A stretch of DNA of 64,000 nt from Chitinophaga sp. CF118 (GCF_900112615.1 NZ_FOMK01000001.1:2046001-2110000); one strand, 5' to 3'. Shown: positions 40,772 through 49,538, numbered from the stretch's first letter. The notes: generated by a model from the letters alone, not told the origin. Numbers and translations: made by a program.

Positions 40772-42001
40772 ATGCAAAGAGCAACACTGTTAAAGCACTG
40801 TTGGTTAATTTTATCGGCCATCACTACATTCCACGTAGCAACTGCACAAGCAACACATTCAAAAGCAGGCACTTCTAACGAAGGGGTGCTCATTTCCCGA
40901 TTCCCTTTCAAACAATACTATGGTGGGGTAGTAGTGATCCAGGCACAGCTTGAGGGAATACCTGATACCCTTCAGTTTATTCTTGATACGGGTAGTGCCG
41001 GCATTTCCCTTGATACGAGCACCTGCCTGCGTCTGGGCATCGCCCTAACGCCCTCAGATAAGATTGTACGTGGAGTGGGCGGCTCAAAAAAGGTAGCCTT
41101 TGCCATGAATCGCACATTGTTGCTACCCGGATTAACCGTGGACAGTCTGAACTTTCATATTAACGACTACGAGCTGATAAGCCAGGTTTATGGGCTGCAA
41201 GTAGATGGTATCATGGGCTATAGCATTCTTAGCAGGTATATTGTGCAGATAGACTATGATACAGAAACCATCACTATTTATTCTAAAGGTAATTTCACTT
41301 ATCCTAAAGGAGGATTGCTGATGCGCCCTTCCCTCACCCTTATCCCCATTGTAAGCGCACAGTTACGCAATGGAAAAACCCAACGGAACACACGCTACTA
41401 CTTTGATACAGGAGCTGGTATGTGCCTGCTGTTCTCAAAACAGTTTGTACATGATAGTGCGGTACTTTCTTCCCGCAAAAGGCAGAGAAAAGTGATCCAG
41501 ACAGAAGCGCAGGGCCTGGGCGGTAAAATGAGTATGGACATTACCACCATCCAGGAGTTTAAACTGGGTTCCTATTCCTTCCGTAATGTGCCCGTTTACC
41601 TGTTCGATGATGTGAGCAATATCACTGCTTATCCCTTCCTGGGGGGTATGGTCGGCAATGATCTGTTACGGCGCTTTAACCTTTACCTTAATTATGGCAA
41701 AAAGGAAATATACCTGGTTCCCAATTCCCATTTCCGGGATCCTTTTGATTATTCTTACACAGGATTGATCATTTACCTGATAGATGGACAGGTAGAAATC
41801 ACAGATATCATTAAAGGATCTCCGGCAGAGAAATCCGGATTCCAAAAAGGAGATAAAATTATAGCCATCAACAATATAATATCTGACAACCTCCAGCTTT
41901 ACCGCGATTTGCTCAAAAATGTGGGCACCCGTCCTACTTTATTGATTAAGCGTGACAAAGAACTTCTCTTAAAAAAAATACAGATCAAAAGCATATTATA
42001 G
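40772..42001 (+). CDS. Retropepsin-like aspartyl protease with PDZ domain
   Basis: This is a 409-residue exported protein. The signal peptide ends around 'HVATAQA'. Two retropepsin-like lobes follow. The first has 'LQFILDTGSAGISLDTSTCLRLGI' (Asp near 68) and the second 'RYYFDTGAGMCLLFSKQF' (Asp near 211). A C-terminal PDZ domain (about 325-409) contains 'VEITDIIKGSPAEKSGFQKGDKIIAINN'. Both catalytic Asp-Thr-Gly motifs are intact, so the chain could be active as a monomer. Substrate and role are unknown. A related gene without the PDZ follows 37 bp downstream. Confidence 0.87.
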   Translation: MQRATLLKHCWLILSAITTFHVATAQATHSKAGTSNEGVLISRFPFKQYYGGVVVIQAQLEGIPDTLQFILDTGSAGISLDTSTCLRLGIALTPSDKIVRGVGGSKKVAFAMNRTLLLPGLTVDSLNFHINDYELISQVYGLQVDGIMGYSILSRYIVQIDYDTETITIYSKGNFTYPKGGLLMRPSLTLIPIVSAQLRNGKTQRNTRYYFDTGAGMCLLFSKQFVHDSAVLSSRKRQRKVIQTEAQGLGGKMSMDITTIQEFKLGSYSFRNVPVYLFDDVSNITAYPFLGGMVGNDLLRRFNLYLNYGKKEIYLVPNSHFRDPFDYSYTGLIIYLIDGQVEITDIIKGSPAEKSGFQKGDKIIAINNIISDNLQLYRDLLKNVGTRPTLLIKRDKELLLKKIQIKSIL

Positions 42002-42038
42002 TAAGTTGAAATACTACATTGTACTATCTTCCGTTTTG

Positions 42039-42953
42039 ATGTGTAATGTGAGAAAATACATTTTTGCTATACTTATCTGCCTGCCGGCACTCGTCTCTGG
42101 CCAGGATGGTACCAATTCAAAAGTGGTGGCAACGTTGCCATTCCGCATGTACGACCGGTACCTCATCATTCCTGCTACAGTAACGACTTCTATTGATACC
42201 CTGCACTTTATCTTTGATACAGGTGCGGAGATCACTACAATGAACCAGGAAACGGCTAAAACATTGAAACTGGAAAGTACGGACGTTGCGGGCATGAGTG
42301 GCACTGACGATGTGGTGATAAGGGTTCCCACTTCTACCATCAGCCTGTTATATCTTTCTAAAACCAGGATCCCCTTTGTAAAGGTATACCTGGAAAACCT
42401 CAAGGAATTCCGTAATAGTTCCATACCAATAGACGGAATCATAGGCGTGGATCTTCTGAAGACTTTCATAGTAACAATAGATTACGAACACCAACAACTG
42501 CTATTATACCGGGCCGGGAAAACTCCCCCGGAAGTGAAAGGCAAGCGCATGCCGCTTTCCATTAATTTCAAAACCCCGGCAATAGAAGCCATGATCGAGT
42601 TGCCAGATGGTAAAACCATTGCCAACCGTTTTCACTTTATTTCAGGTGGGGAATACGGTATTCTCTTCAACTGGCCTTTTGTTGAAAAATACCATCTCAA
42701 TACCACTTTACCGATAATAAATACGGATAAAGTACAGGATCTCTTTAAAGTACTTACTTACACGAACATCACTATACCCTTCCTGGCTATGGGCGCATAC
42801 CGGGTAGAACAAGTGCCGGCAAGCTATTCCCCGGATGTGGATGATGCCGGTTCTATGACGGAAGTAGCCGGTTCCATTGGTTTTTTTGTGTGGAAGCAAT
42901 TCCGCACTATTACCATTAACTATAACGAAAAGGAACTTTTTCTGGAAAAATAA
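42039..42953 (+). CDS. Retropepsin-like aspartyl protease homologue, second Asp motif lost
   Basis: This exported protein of about 304 residues is related to the gene just upstream. The first lobe has 'LHFIFDTGAEITTMNQETAKTLKL' (intact Asp-Thr-Gly near residue 57). The second lobe has 'NRFHFISGGEYGILFNW' where the upstream protein has 'RYYFDTGAGMCLLFS', so the second catalytic Asp is replaced by Ile. There is no PDZ domain. It could act as a homodimer through the first lobe or be a non-catalytic partner. ATG 42039 begins a good signal peptide; a TTG at 42006 is the alternative. Confidence 0.8.
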   Translation: MCNVRKYIFAILICLPALVSGQDGTNSKVVATLPFRMYDRYLIIPATVTTSIDTLHFIFDTGAEITTMNQETAKTLKLESTDVAGMSGTDDVVIRVPTSTISLLYLSKTRIPFVKVYLENLKEFRNSSIPIDGIIGVDLLKTFIVTIDYEHQQLLLYRAGKTPPEVKGKRMPLSINFKTPAIEAMIELPDGKTIANRFHFISGGEYGILFNWPFVEKYHLNTTLPIINTDKVQDLFKVLTYTNITIPFLAMGAYRVEQVPASYSPDVDDAGSMTEVAGSIGFFVWKQFRTITINYNEKELFLEK

Positions 42954-43042
42954 CATTCTCAAAATACTCCTCTTTTTTGCTTTTCGCCCATTCTGCCGTA
43001 GTTTTAATAACTTGCAATTCTCATAAACAGGAAAAGAGGAAT

Positions 43043-44281
43043 ATGATTCATTACAATAAATTCACCTTGGCAAATGGCCTGCGCGTAATTGTGCATGAAG
43101 ATCACACTACTCCTATGGCAGTGGTAAACGTGATGTACGACGTGGGTGCACGGGATGAAGATGCGAACAAAACCGGTTTTGCGCACTTATTTGAACATCT
43201 GATGTTTGGCGGTTCCGTGAACATTCCGGAGTATGATGAGCCCCTACAGATGGCTGGAGGAGAAAACAATGCCTTTACAACCAGCGACCTCACCAACTAC
43301 TATATCCAGTTACCAGCAGAAAATATTGAAACCGCTTTCTGGCTGGAGAGTGACCGCATGCTTTCTCTTGCTTTCAGTGAAAAAAGCCTGGACGTACAGC
43401 GTAAAGTAGTCAGTGAAGAGTTCAAAGAGCATTATATCAATAAGCCTTACGGCGATGTATGGCATAAAATGCGTGACCTTGCTTATTCTACACATCCCTA
43501 CAAGTGGATGACTATTGGAAAGGAATTGTCGCACATAGAAGAGGCCCGGCTGGAAGATGTGAAGGCATTCTTCTTTAAATACTATCGTCCATCAAATGCG
43601 ATATTGGTTGTAGGTGGTCATGTAACTCTGGAACAGGTAAAGGTATTAGCTGAAAAATGGTTTGGCGATATTCCTGCCGGAGAGAAAATTCCTCGTAAAT
43701 TACCCGTAGAACCGCCACAAACAGCGGCGCATAAACTGGAAGTAAAAGCCAGTGTGCCCCTGGATGCGCTGTATAAATGTTATCATATGCCCGGCCGCGT
43801 GGAGAAAGAGTATTACGCTGTTGATCTGATTTCAGATATTCTCGGAGGAGGTGCATCTTCCCGTCTGCACCAGGTATTGGTAAAAGAAAAGAAACTTTTC
43901 AGTAATATCGACTGCTATCATTTTGGAACACTGGACGCCGGTTTGCTGACCATAGAAGGTAAACTGGTAAAAGGTGTGAAAATGAAAGATGCTGAAAAGG
44001 CAGTTCAACTGGAGATCGATAAAGTACAGCAGGAAATTATTCCGGAACGGGAACTGCAAAAGGTAAAGAACCGTGTGGAAAGTATGCTGGCCTTTGAAGA
44101 TATGGAACTGCTTAATCGCGCCAACAACCTTGCTTTTTATGAACTGATGGGAGACGCTGAGTTAATGAATAAAGAGTTTAGCAACTACGAAGCGATTACT
44201 ACTGCCGATCTTCACAGGGAAGCTCAACAACTGTTCGACGAAAAAAATTCCAATACTATTTACTATTACGCGGATAAATAA
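43043..44281 (+). CDS. M16 family zinc metallopeptidase (catalytic subunit)
   Basis: This is an M16B-type peptidase of about 412 residues. The inverted zinc motif is 'GFAHLFEHLMFGG' (HxxEH near residues 45-49), with the downstream Glu ligand in the 'VVSEEFKEHYINKPYGD' helix near 120. No signal peptide is visible from this start, so it is predicted cytosolic, although an upstream in-frame TTG (42977) would add a hydrophobic stretch ending in 'LITCNSHK', which resembles a lipobox. It is followed after 60 bp by an M16 homologue without the zinc motif, a common active/inactive pairing. Confidence 0.9.
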   Translation: MIHYNKFTLANGLRVIVHEDHTTPMAVVNVMYDVGARDEDANKTGFAHLFEHLMFGGSVNIPEYDEPLQMAGGENNAFTTSDLTNYYIQLPAENIETAFWLESDRMLSLAFSEKSLDVQRKVVSEEFKEHYINKPYGDVWHKMRDLAYSTHPYKWMTIGKELSHIEEARLEDVKAFFFKYYRPSNAILVVGGHVTLEQVKVLAEKWFGDIPAGEKIPRKLPVEPPQTAAHKLEVKASVPLDALYKCYHMPGRVEKEYYAVDLISDILGGGASSRLHQVLVKEKKLFSNIDCYHFGTLDAGLLTIEGKLVKGVKMKDAEKAVQLEIDKVQQEIIPERELQKVKNRVESMLAFEDMELLNRANNLAFYELMGDAELMNKEFSNYEAITTADLHREAQQLFDEKNSNTIYYYADK

Positions 44282-44341
44282 TAGCTTTTGCGGCTTTATG
44301 CCAGCTTTATTATCCTTCGTAAATAATATTCAAACAGATTA

Positions 44342-45625
44342 ATGATAAACCGAAAAATTGCCCCTGAGATAAAGGATGCCGTGGATTTCGACATTACGCT
44401 TAAACCTTGCGAAAAATTCACCCTGGATAACGGTATCCCTGTTTATGTAGTAAAATCTGACGAGCAGGATACACTCCAGCTTGAACTCGTTTTTCCTGGC
44501 GGTAGCTGGTTCGAAACGGAAAACCTGGTGGCATCTGCTACCAATTTTCTTATGAAAAATGGGACCAGCAAGCATTCTGCACTGGAAATAAATGAAAGTA
44601 TAGATTATCATGGAGCGTACCTGAACCGTACCAGTCACCATGAAAATGCAACATATACCCTGCACTGCCTTACCAAACACCTAACACAGCTATTGCCAGT
44701 GTTACAGGAAGTAATCCAGGATCCAACCTTCTCTGAAGAAGAACTGGGTACGTTTCAACAGAATATGAAACAACGCCTGGCTGTAAATTTGCAGAAATGT
44801 GATTTTGTAGCAAACCGCCACATTGATAAATATCTGTTCGGCGAGTTTCATCCTTATGGCAGAGTAAGCACTATGGATTCATATGATGCGCTACAATCGC
44901 AAACACTCCTTGCCTTCTACAAACAACACTATACATACAATAACTGTAAGATCTTTGTAGCGGGTAACTTACCCGCCAATATGGTGACTCTCCTGAACCA
45001 GTACTTTGGTACTACCAAATGGAATGGAGAAACGAACATTATAAGGGAACAATTACCAATCCTGCCGGCAGAAGAAAAGAAATTCCGCATCTTTAATGAT
45101 GAAAACGGGGTACAGGGTGCTGTACGCGTGGCGCGTCATTTCCCGAATCGCTATCATCCTGATTTCTCTAAGATGCTGGTATTGAATACTATATTTGGCG
45201 GTTATTTTGGCTCCCGTCTGATGAGTAATATCAGGGAGGAAAAAGGGTATACTTATGGCATCTCTTCACAGATCTATAATTTCCGCCAGAGTGGCGCAAT
45301 CAACATCCATACAGAAGCAGGCCGTGATGTGTGCGAAGCCACTATCAAAGAAATATATAAAGAATTGCATACTCTGCAACAGGAACTAGTGCCAGAAGAA
45401 GAACTTCACCTGGTACGGAATTTTATGATTGGCTCTGTATTGGGGGATCTTGATGGTGCCTTCCAGATCATTCAGCGCTGGAAAAATCTGATTCTAAATG
45501 ACCTGGACGAAAATTATTTCTACAATAATATTCGCACAATTAAGACAATTACAGCAGAAGAATTACAACAACTTGCTCAACAATACTTTACACCGGAAGA
45601 CTTCTATGAGCTGGTGGTAATATAA
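44342..45625 (+). CDS. M16 family peptidase-like protein lacking the zinc motif (partner subunit)
   Basis: This 427-residue M16 fold protein has 'KFTLDNGIPVYVVKSDEQDTLQLELVFPGGSWFE' at the N-terminus. At the place of HxxEH it has 'SATNFLMKNGTSKHSALE', so zinc binding is lost. The C-terminal half keeps the substrate-closing Arg/Tyr segment 'GSRLMSNIREEKGYTYGISSQIYNF'. In M16B heterodimers such subunits shape the substrate chamber for an active partner, here very likely the gene upstream. A strong terminator follows. Confidence 0.88.
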   Translation: MINRKIAPEIKDAVDFDITLKPCEKFTLDNGIPVYVVKSDEQDTLQLELVFPGGSWFETENLVASATNFLMKNGTSKHSALEINESIDYHGAYLNRTSHHENATYTLHCLTKHLTQLLPVLQEVIQDPTFSEEELGTFQQNMKQRLAVNLQKCDFVANRHIDKYLFGEFHPYGRVSTMDSYDALQSQTLLAFYKQHYTYNNCKIFVAGNLPANMVTLLNQYFGTTKWNGETNIIREQLPILPAEEKKFRIFNDENGVQGAVRVARHFPNRYHPDFSKMLVLNTIFGGYFGSRLMSNIREEKGYTYGISSQIYNFRQSGAINIHTEAGRDVCEATIKEIYKELHTLQQELVPEEELHLVRNFMIGSVLGDLDGAFQIIQRWKNLILNDLDENYFYNNIRTIKTITAEELQQLAQQYFTPEDFYELVVI

Positions 45626-45641
45626 GATCCTACTATTTGCT

Positions 45642-45688
45642 AAAAAGCCATCCATAGGCCCTTCAAGGCGCTTATGGATGGCTTTTTT
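45642..45688 (+). terminator. Terminator of the protease cluster
   Basis: A 15-bp perfect inverted repeat (AAAAAGCCATCCATA and complement) with T-tract, 16 nt after the stop codon of the M16-like gene. Confidence 0.9.
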
Positions 45689-45723
45689 ACATGCAAACAA
45701 TTGACCATATAATGTTATTTAAC

Positions 45724-45731
45724 TATATTTG
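45724..45731 (+). promoter_or_regulatory. -7 promoter box (TATATTTG) with possible -33 TTGAC
   Basis: An exact TAnnTTTG match followed by CGG, 21 nt before ATG 45753. TTGAC at 45701-45705, 18 bp upstream, could be the -33 element. Confidence 0.6.
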
Positions 45732-45752
45732 CGGTCCTAATAACCGGATCCT

Positions 45753-46163
45753 ATGAAGTTATTGCTCCTCTGCTTGCCATTGTGCTTATGCCTGAATGTT
45801 TTTTCACAAGCCAGTAAAACAACTGTAGATTCTCTTGAACTCCGTTATCAACAATGCCTTGGAGAAGGAAACAATGTTTACAATTGTGCATTGCAATATT
45901 ATACGCAGATGGATAGTCTGCTGAATACCGTATATCGCCAGTTATACAGTAAAATGGATAATAACCGCAGGGAGTCTTTACAGGTATCACAGCAGTTGTG
46001 GATTGAAAAAAAAGAAGCATACTTTAAGAACATCGACATCCGCGCTGAGAAGAAAAGGCCCTTAACCCTGCCCGGACTGAATGATGATATGATTGTTACA
46101 GACAATAAAGCAGAATATCTGAAGAATCGTGTGATAGAATTATTAGCCAATATTCGCTCATAA
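45753..46163 (+). CDS. LprI-like (DUF1311) exported protein
   Basis: This is a 136-residue protein with signal peptide 'MKLLLLCLPLCLCLNVFSQA'. The mature part is helical and matches the lysozyme-inhibitor LprI/DUF1311 pattern: 'YQQCLGEGNNVYNCALQYYTQMDSLLNTVYRQLYSKMD', then 'LQVSQQLWIEKKEAYFKNID'. The two cysteines could form a disulfide. Mycobacterial LprI inhibits lysozyme; most relatives have no proven function. It is monocistronic, with its own promoter and a bidirectional terminator. Confidence 0.82.
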   Translation: MKLLLLCLPLCLCLNVFSQASKTTVDSLELRYQQCLGEGNNVYNCALQYYTQMDSLLNTVYRQLYSKMDNNRRESLQVSQQLWIEKKEAYFKNIDIRAEKKRPLTLPGLNDDMIVTDNKAEYLKNRVIELLANIRS

Positions 46164-46171
46164 AAACTTTT

Positions 46172-46224
46172 TATAAAAGCAAAACGCGGAATCCTTTACA
46201 GGCATTCCGCGTTTTGCTTTTATA
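46172..46224. terminator. Bidirectional terminator
   Basis: A perfect 21-bp inverted repeat (arms 46172-46192 and 46204-46224, core AACGCGGAAT) with an 11-nt loop between converging genes. Confidence 0.92.
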
Positions 46225-46230
46225 GATAAT

Positions 46231-47370
46231 TTACATTCTTTCCTGATGTCTCAGCCATCGTTCCGGCATCTCATTATTACTGGCTTGCACATAATCGCTA
46301 TAAGCACAAGGCACAAATTCTTTACCTGGCAATTGCATCCACCAGCGGTGTGTTTTCTTGCTTTTCAGGAAAACAGTATTTATATCTGCACACACGATAT
46401 TAAATTCCCAGAAGGCATCCCGGTTTTCCAATAATGCTTCTTTATTCTTTACCGCATATCCATCCATAAAGTACCATAACATCTGCGCTATCTGTCTTGC
46501 CGTTAGCTGATCGCGATCCCTTTCAGGACGATATCCATAAATACCATAGGTACTCAGGCGGCTACTCATACCAGCGTAACGGGAAAGTGCACACGCTTCA
46601 TCTCCTCCAAGTCCATTAGGAGAGAGGATATTGGCGGGAGCATCATTATGTTTGATGATATTGATATCCAGACTGAAAAGATCTGTATTGCGCAGCACCG
46701 GTTCGATCTCTTCCACGTTCTCGCGTACCTTACCCAGGCGATAGCAGTCAAACCGGAGCTTGTCCAATGTTTCCAACATTCGGGGGTGCACATAATAGCT
46801 CTGGAAACCGATATGATTATAATGGCGGATATAGTTCGGTTGCTCTGTCAGCATATCCATTAAAAAGCCCTCTGCAGGTATGAGCGATTCTTCTTTCAGG
46901 TCTATCAGCGCATCTGCCACTGTGGCCTCAATTACGTACTTCTGTGAACTATATGCCTTGTATTGTGCATAAGTAAGATCATGAGATCCCCCCATGATGA
47001 TCACTGTTTTGCTGGCATTGATCAGTTCTGCCAGTACGGTTCTGAGTGCGGCATAAGTATCTTTCAGAGAGGCTCCTCTTTTCAGATTTCCAATATCTGC
47101 CACATGCACATCTTTGTGCCAGTAATATAAATTGTAAAATTCACGGCGGATAATATCTGCCGCATCACCCCCTTTTTTACCAGGGCCATAACCACGATCT
47201 TCACCCACCCCCAACAAAACGATATCTGCTACATCCAGATTAGGAGTATGCCCATCTTCATACAGGTCTACGATCCCACCTATCTGGCATTCATCGTATT
47301 CCTCATCGTCGTTCAGGTTCGCTTTGGAAATTGGGTGTAAATAATCATGCAGGAGTGTAAAGTCTGCCAT
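46231..47370 (-). CDS. Formimidoylglutamase/arginase-family protein with altered metal site
   Basis: This ureohydrolase-fold protein has about 379 residues. The first metal motif is kept as 'IMGGSHDLTYAQY' (His near 134). The second, normally DAHxD, reads 'VADALIDLKEE', with Leu in place of His. The third, normally SxDxD, reads 'FSLDINIIKHNDAP', with Asn for the second Asp. 'SPNGLGGDEACALSRYAG' is typical of the Bacteroidota branch. These changes make a normal binuclear manganese site unlikely, so enzymatic formimidoylglutamate or arginine hydrolysis is doubtful. The ATG at 47370 follows a -7 box at 47396. Confidence 0.82.
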   Translation of the reverse strand: MADFTLLHDYLHPISKANLNDDEEYDECQIGGIVDLYEDGHTPNLDVADIVLLGVGEDRGYGPGKKGGDAADIIRREFYNLYYWHKDVHVADIGNLKRGASLKDTYAALRTVLAELINASKTVIIMGGSHDLTYAQYKAYSSQKYVIEATVADALIDLKEESLIPAEGFLMDMLTEQPNYIRHYNHIGFQSYYVHPRMLETLDKLRFDCYRLGKVRENVEEIEPVLRNTDLFSLDINIIKHNDAPANILSPNGLGGDEACALSRYAGMSSRLSTYGIYGYRPERDRDQLTARQIAQMLWYFMDGYAVKNKEALLENRDAFWEFNIVCADINTVFLKSKKTHRWWMQLPGKEFVPCAYSDYVQASNNEMPERWLRHQERM

Positions 47371-47395
47371 CAAAAACAGTTTTTTTGTTTGCCGG

Positions 47396-47403
47396 CAAAC
47401 CTA
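47396..47403 (-). promoter_or_regulatory. -7 promoter box (TAGGTTTG) for the ureohydrolase-like gene
   Basis: An exact TAnnTTTG match on the minus strand followed by CCGG, 26 nt before ATG 47370. Confidence 0.5.
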
Positions 47404-47461
47404 CGAATCAATTATGAATTACGGAATTAAGAAAAAAAGAACCAGTCTCTTAAAAAAATTA

Positions 47462-47701
47462 CATGCTAACGCTGTCTGGTTATAAAGCAGGAGTAATCTG
47501 CATTTTTGAATAATGAATTGGGAAAACCTCACATGCTGACATTTCTTAGTTAGAATGAAGGAGTAATAGCGGGTTTTTCTTATAAAGAATAAATTGGGGT
47601 GGGAAAAACTCACATGCGGGTATTGCTGATTTTTTGCATGCTTACGCTGCTTAGTTAGCTATAGGAATAACTGACTATTCTTTTTTAAAATAATGCTGAT
47701 C
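47462..47701. repeat. Degenerate tandem repeats in intergenic DNA
   Basis: Imperfect units begin at about 47462, 47532, 47613 (short) and 47637. Each starts CATGC, usually followed by T-AC, CTTAGTTA, GGAGTAAT or GGAATAA, a T-run and an AATTGGG/GGGAAAA end. Unit lengths are about 70, 81, 24 and 65 bp. The whole 47374-47699 gap is AT-rich and shows no convincing gene. Confidence 0.5.
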
Positions 47702-47948
47702 AGTTCTTATGAATAATGAACTCAAAAGGTTTGTGCTCTTTTCTTGCAAACACCTTTTTTAGTATTGTACGTCTGCTGGTAACACGATTTTTATTACAAT
47801 CAGCTACTTCCATTACATTACAAAGATACTCCATGGTTTCAACCACGGTCAACATGTCGCTAATTTGTTTTACTGCATACTGGATTTGTTGTTCGTTATA
47901 CCGATCCTCATGCAGTAAGATCAATAAATCCCTCTCAACTTGTTTCAT
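47700..47948 (-). CDS. Small hypothetical protein
   Basis: This is an 82-residue cytosolic protein, mostly helical. 'KQVERDLLILLHEDRYNEQQIQYAVKQISDMLTVVETMEYL' is a regular amphipathic pattern, followed by a basic C-terminal third ('NKNRVTSRRTILKKVFARKEHK'). I do not recognise it. The composition is protein-like rather than random. It is isolated between two gene-poor stretches, and no promoter box is clear. Confidence 0.5.
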   Translation of the reverse strand: MKQVERDLLILLHEDRYNEQQIQYAVKQISDMLTVVETMEYLCNVMEVADCNKNRVTSRRTILKKVFARKEHKPFEFIIHKN

Positions 47949-48303
47949 CTGAAATAATTTGACAGTTCCACTTCGAATTTGTTATTCAAGGTGTTTTCAT
48001 AATAGCGTGGCCCGGTATAATAGACTAACTGGATGTGATGTTTTGCTTCAAAAGCATTTACAAATCAATGCATTCGCTTCTTATTCATGGTAGGGCATCC
48101 GCAATCATTTTTCTTAAAAACCTTACAGCTCTGCCACATTATGCTCAAAGTTCCGCACAAAAAAAAGATAATCAGCCATTTTCTAGTTATCATACTCTTA
48201 GTTGTATTCCTGCTAATCTATAATGCCAGTCTGCATGAGAGTTTACCTTTTCTTAACAGTGCGCATTTCTAAATTAAGCTAATTTCGTAAAAAATTCAAA
48301 TAT
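47949..48303. other. Gene-poor stretch with a possible short membrane ORF
   Basis: About 355 bp separate the small hypothetical gene from the glycosyltransferase gene. The only ORF of note is 48141-48272 (+, 43 codons), with a basic start and one hydrophobic stretch ('HFLVIILLVVFLLIY'), which could be a single-span peptide. I have no independent support for it. A near -7 box (TAATTTCG) at 48280-48287 may serve the glycosyltransferase gene. Confidence 0.35.
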
Positions 48304-49398
48304 TTGTCCACAATTTCTACGCGAAAAAAAATACTGGTAGTCCCACTCGACTGGGGGTTAGGACATGCTACACGCGACATCCCACTTATCCATGAAATAT
48401 TAAACGCTGGCTGTGATGTAGTTATTGCAGCAGAAGGGAAACACGCTGCACTTCTACAGCAGGAATTTCCACAGCTCACCATTCTTTCCCTTCCTGGTTA
48501 CCGCATTCAGTATGCGCAGAAAGGCTGGTTCTTTGGCATTAAGATCATCCAACAGATCCCTAAGATCCTGGAAGCCATAAAATATGAACAGAAATGGCTG
48601 CAACAGGTTGTGACTGAACACAATATAAATGCCGTAATCTCTGACAACCGCTTTGGGCTTTATCACAGCAAAATCCCAACCATCTTCATTTCCCATCAGT
48701 TACTGATCAAAACTCCTTTTGGAGGAATTCTTGAAAAGTGGCTGCAGCAGCTTAATTACAGTTTCATCCGTAAATATAGTGCCTGCTGGATTCCCGATTA
48801 TGCGGGCAGCGACAACCTTTCCGGGATACTGGCACATCCTAAAGTATTACCACCGAATACTACCTACCTGGGTTGCCTTAGCCGGTTTGTGAACCGGCCA
48901 GGTGTGGCTAAACAATATGATTTGCTGGTACTGATTTCCGGCCCTGAACCTCAACGTTCTAACCTGGAAAAAATGGTACTGGAACAAGTTAAGTCACTGC
49001 CTATCACTGCATTAATTGTGAGTGGAAAACCCGGCACGCCGGAAAAACAACAGATTACCCCACACATTCTTCAGGTTAATCACCTGAATGCCAGTGAATT
49101 GAACGAAGCGATGCTGGCATCCGGAATGGTATTGAGCCGCTCCGGCTATACTACCTTGATGGATCTTGTTAAACTGAACAAAAAAGCAATCCTTATCCCT
49201 ACTCCGGGTCAGTCCGAACAGGAATACCTTGGCAAATTCCTGATGAAAAAGGGATATTTCTATAATATTACACAGGATAAATTCAATCTTCCGGAAGCTC
49301 TGGAAGCTGCTAAAACCTTTCCTTTCAAATCCTTTGAGCATGAGGAAGATATGGAACAGTATAAGCAGGTAGTAAGAGATTTCGTAAAGTCGCTGTAA
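48304..49398 (+). CDS. Glycosyltransferase, GT28/MurG-like fold
   Basis: This is a 364-residue GT-B-like protein. The N-terminal domain begins 'KILVVPLDWGLGHATRDIPLIHEILNAG' (glycine-rich acceptor-side loop). The C-terminal donor domain includes 'LLVLISGPEPQRSNLE' and 'LSRSGYTTLMDLVKLNKKAILIPTPGQSEQEYLGKFL', with the typical GY(T)T and PTPGQSEQ nucleotide-sugar segment. It has no membrane helix. The product is unknown. No in-frame ATG lies between the upstream stop (48280) and the fold; TTG 48304 is the only usual start. Confidence 0.85.
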   Translation: MSTISTRKKILVVPLDWGLGHATRDIPLIHEILNAGCDVVIAAEGKHAALLQQEFPQLTILSLPGYRIQYAQKGWFFGIKIIQQIPKILEAIKYEQKWLQQVVTEHNINAVISDNRFGLYHSKIPTIFISHQLLIKTPFGGILEKWLQQLNYSFIRKYSACWIPDYAGSDNLSGILAHPKVLPPNTTYLGCLSRFVNRPGVAKQYDLLVLISGPEPQRSNLEKMVLEQVKSLPITALIVSGKPGTPEKQQITPHILQVNHLNASELNEAMLASGMVLSRSGYTTLMDLVKLNKKAILIPTPGQSEQEYLGKFLMKKGYFYNITQDKFNLPEALEAAKTFPFKSFEHEEDMEQYKQVVRDFVKSL

Positions 49399-49508
49399 AG
49401 GAACTGCTGAACTAAAAATAAGGAATCACACTTAATGGGGCTCTGAGAGAAAGAGACTCCTCACGGGGTCAATGTTTTTCTTTCTACAAACAGGATGCTT
49501 TTGATTCA

Positions 49509-49538
49509 GCCCCGGCCAGTAATAACACCTGCCGGGGC
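49509..49538. terminator. GC-rich hairpin, probable terminator
   Basis: GCCCCGGC/GCCGGGGC, 8-bp perfect stem with a 14-nt loop. It lies 110 bp after the glycosyltransferase stop codon; no long T-tract follows. Confidence 0.55.

Noticed and set aside
47462..47701. Repeats considered as a CRISPR array
   Set aside because: Units are degenerate, of unequal length and lack constant repeat/spacer structure; no cas genes are nearby.
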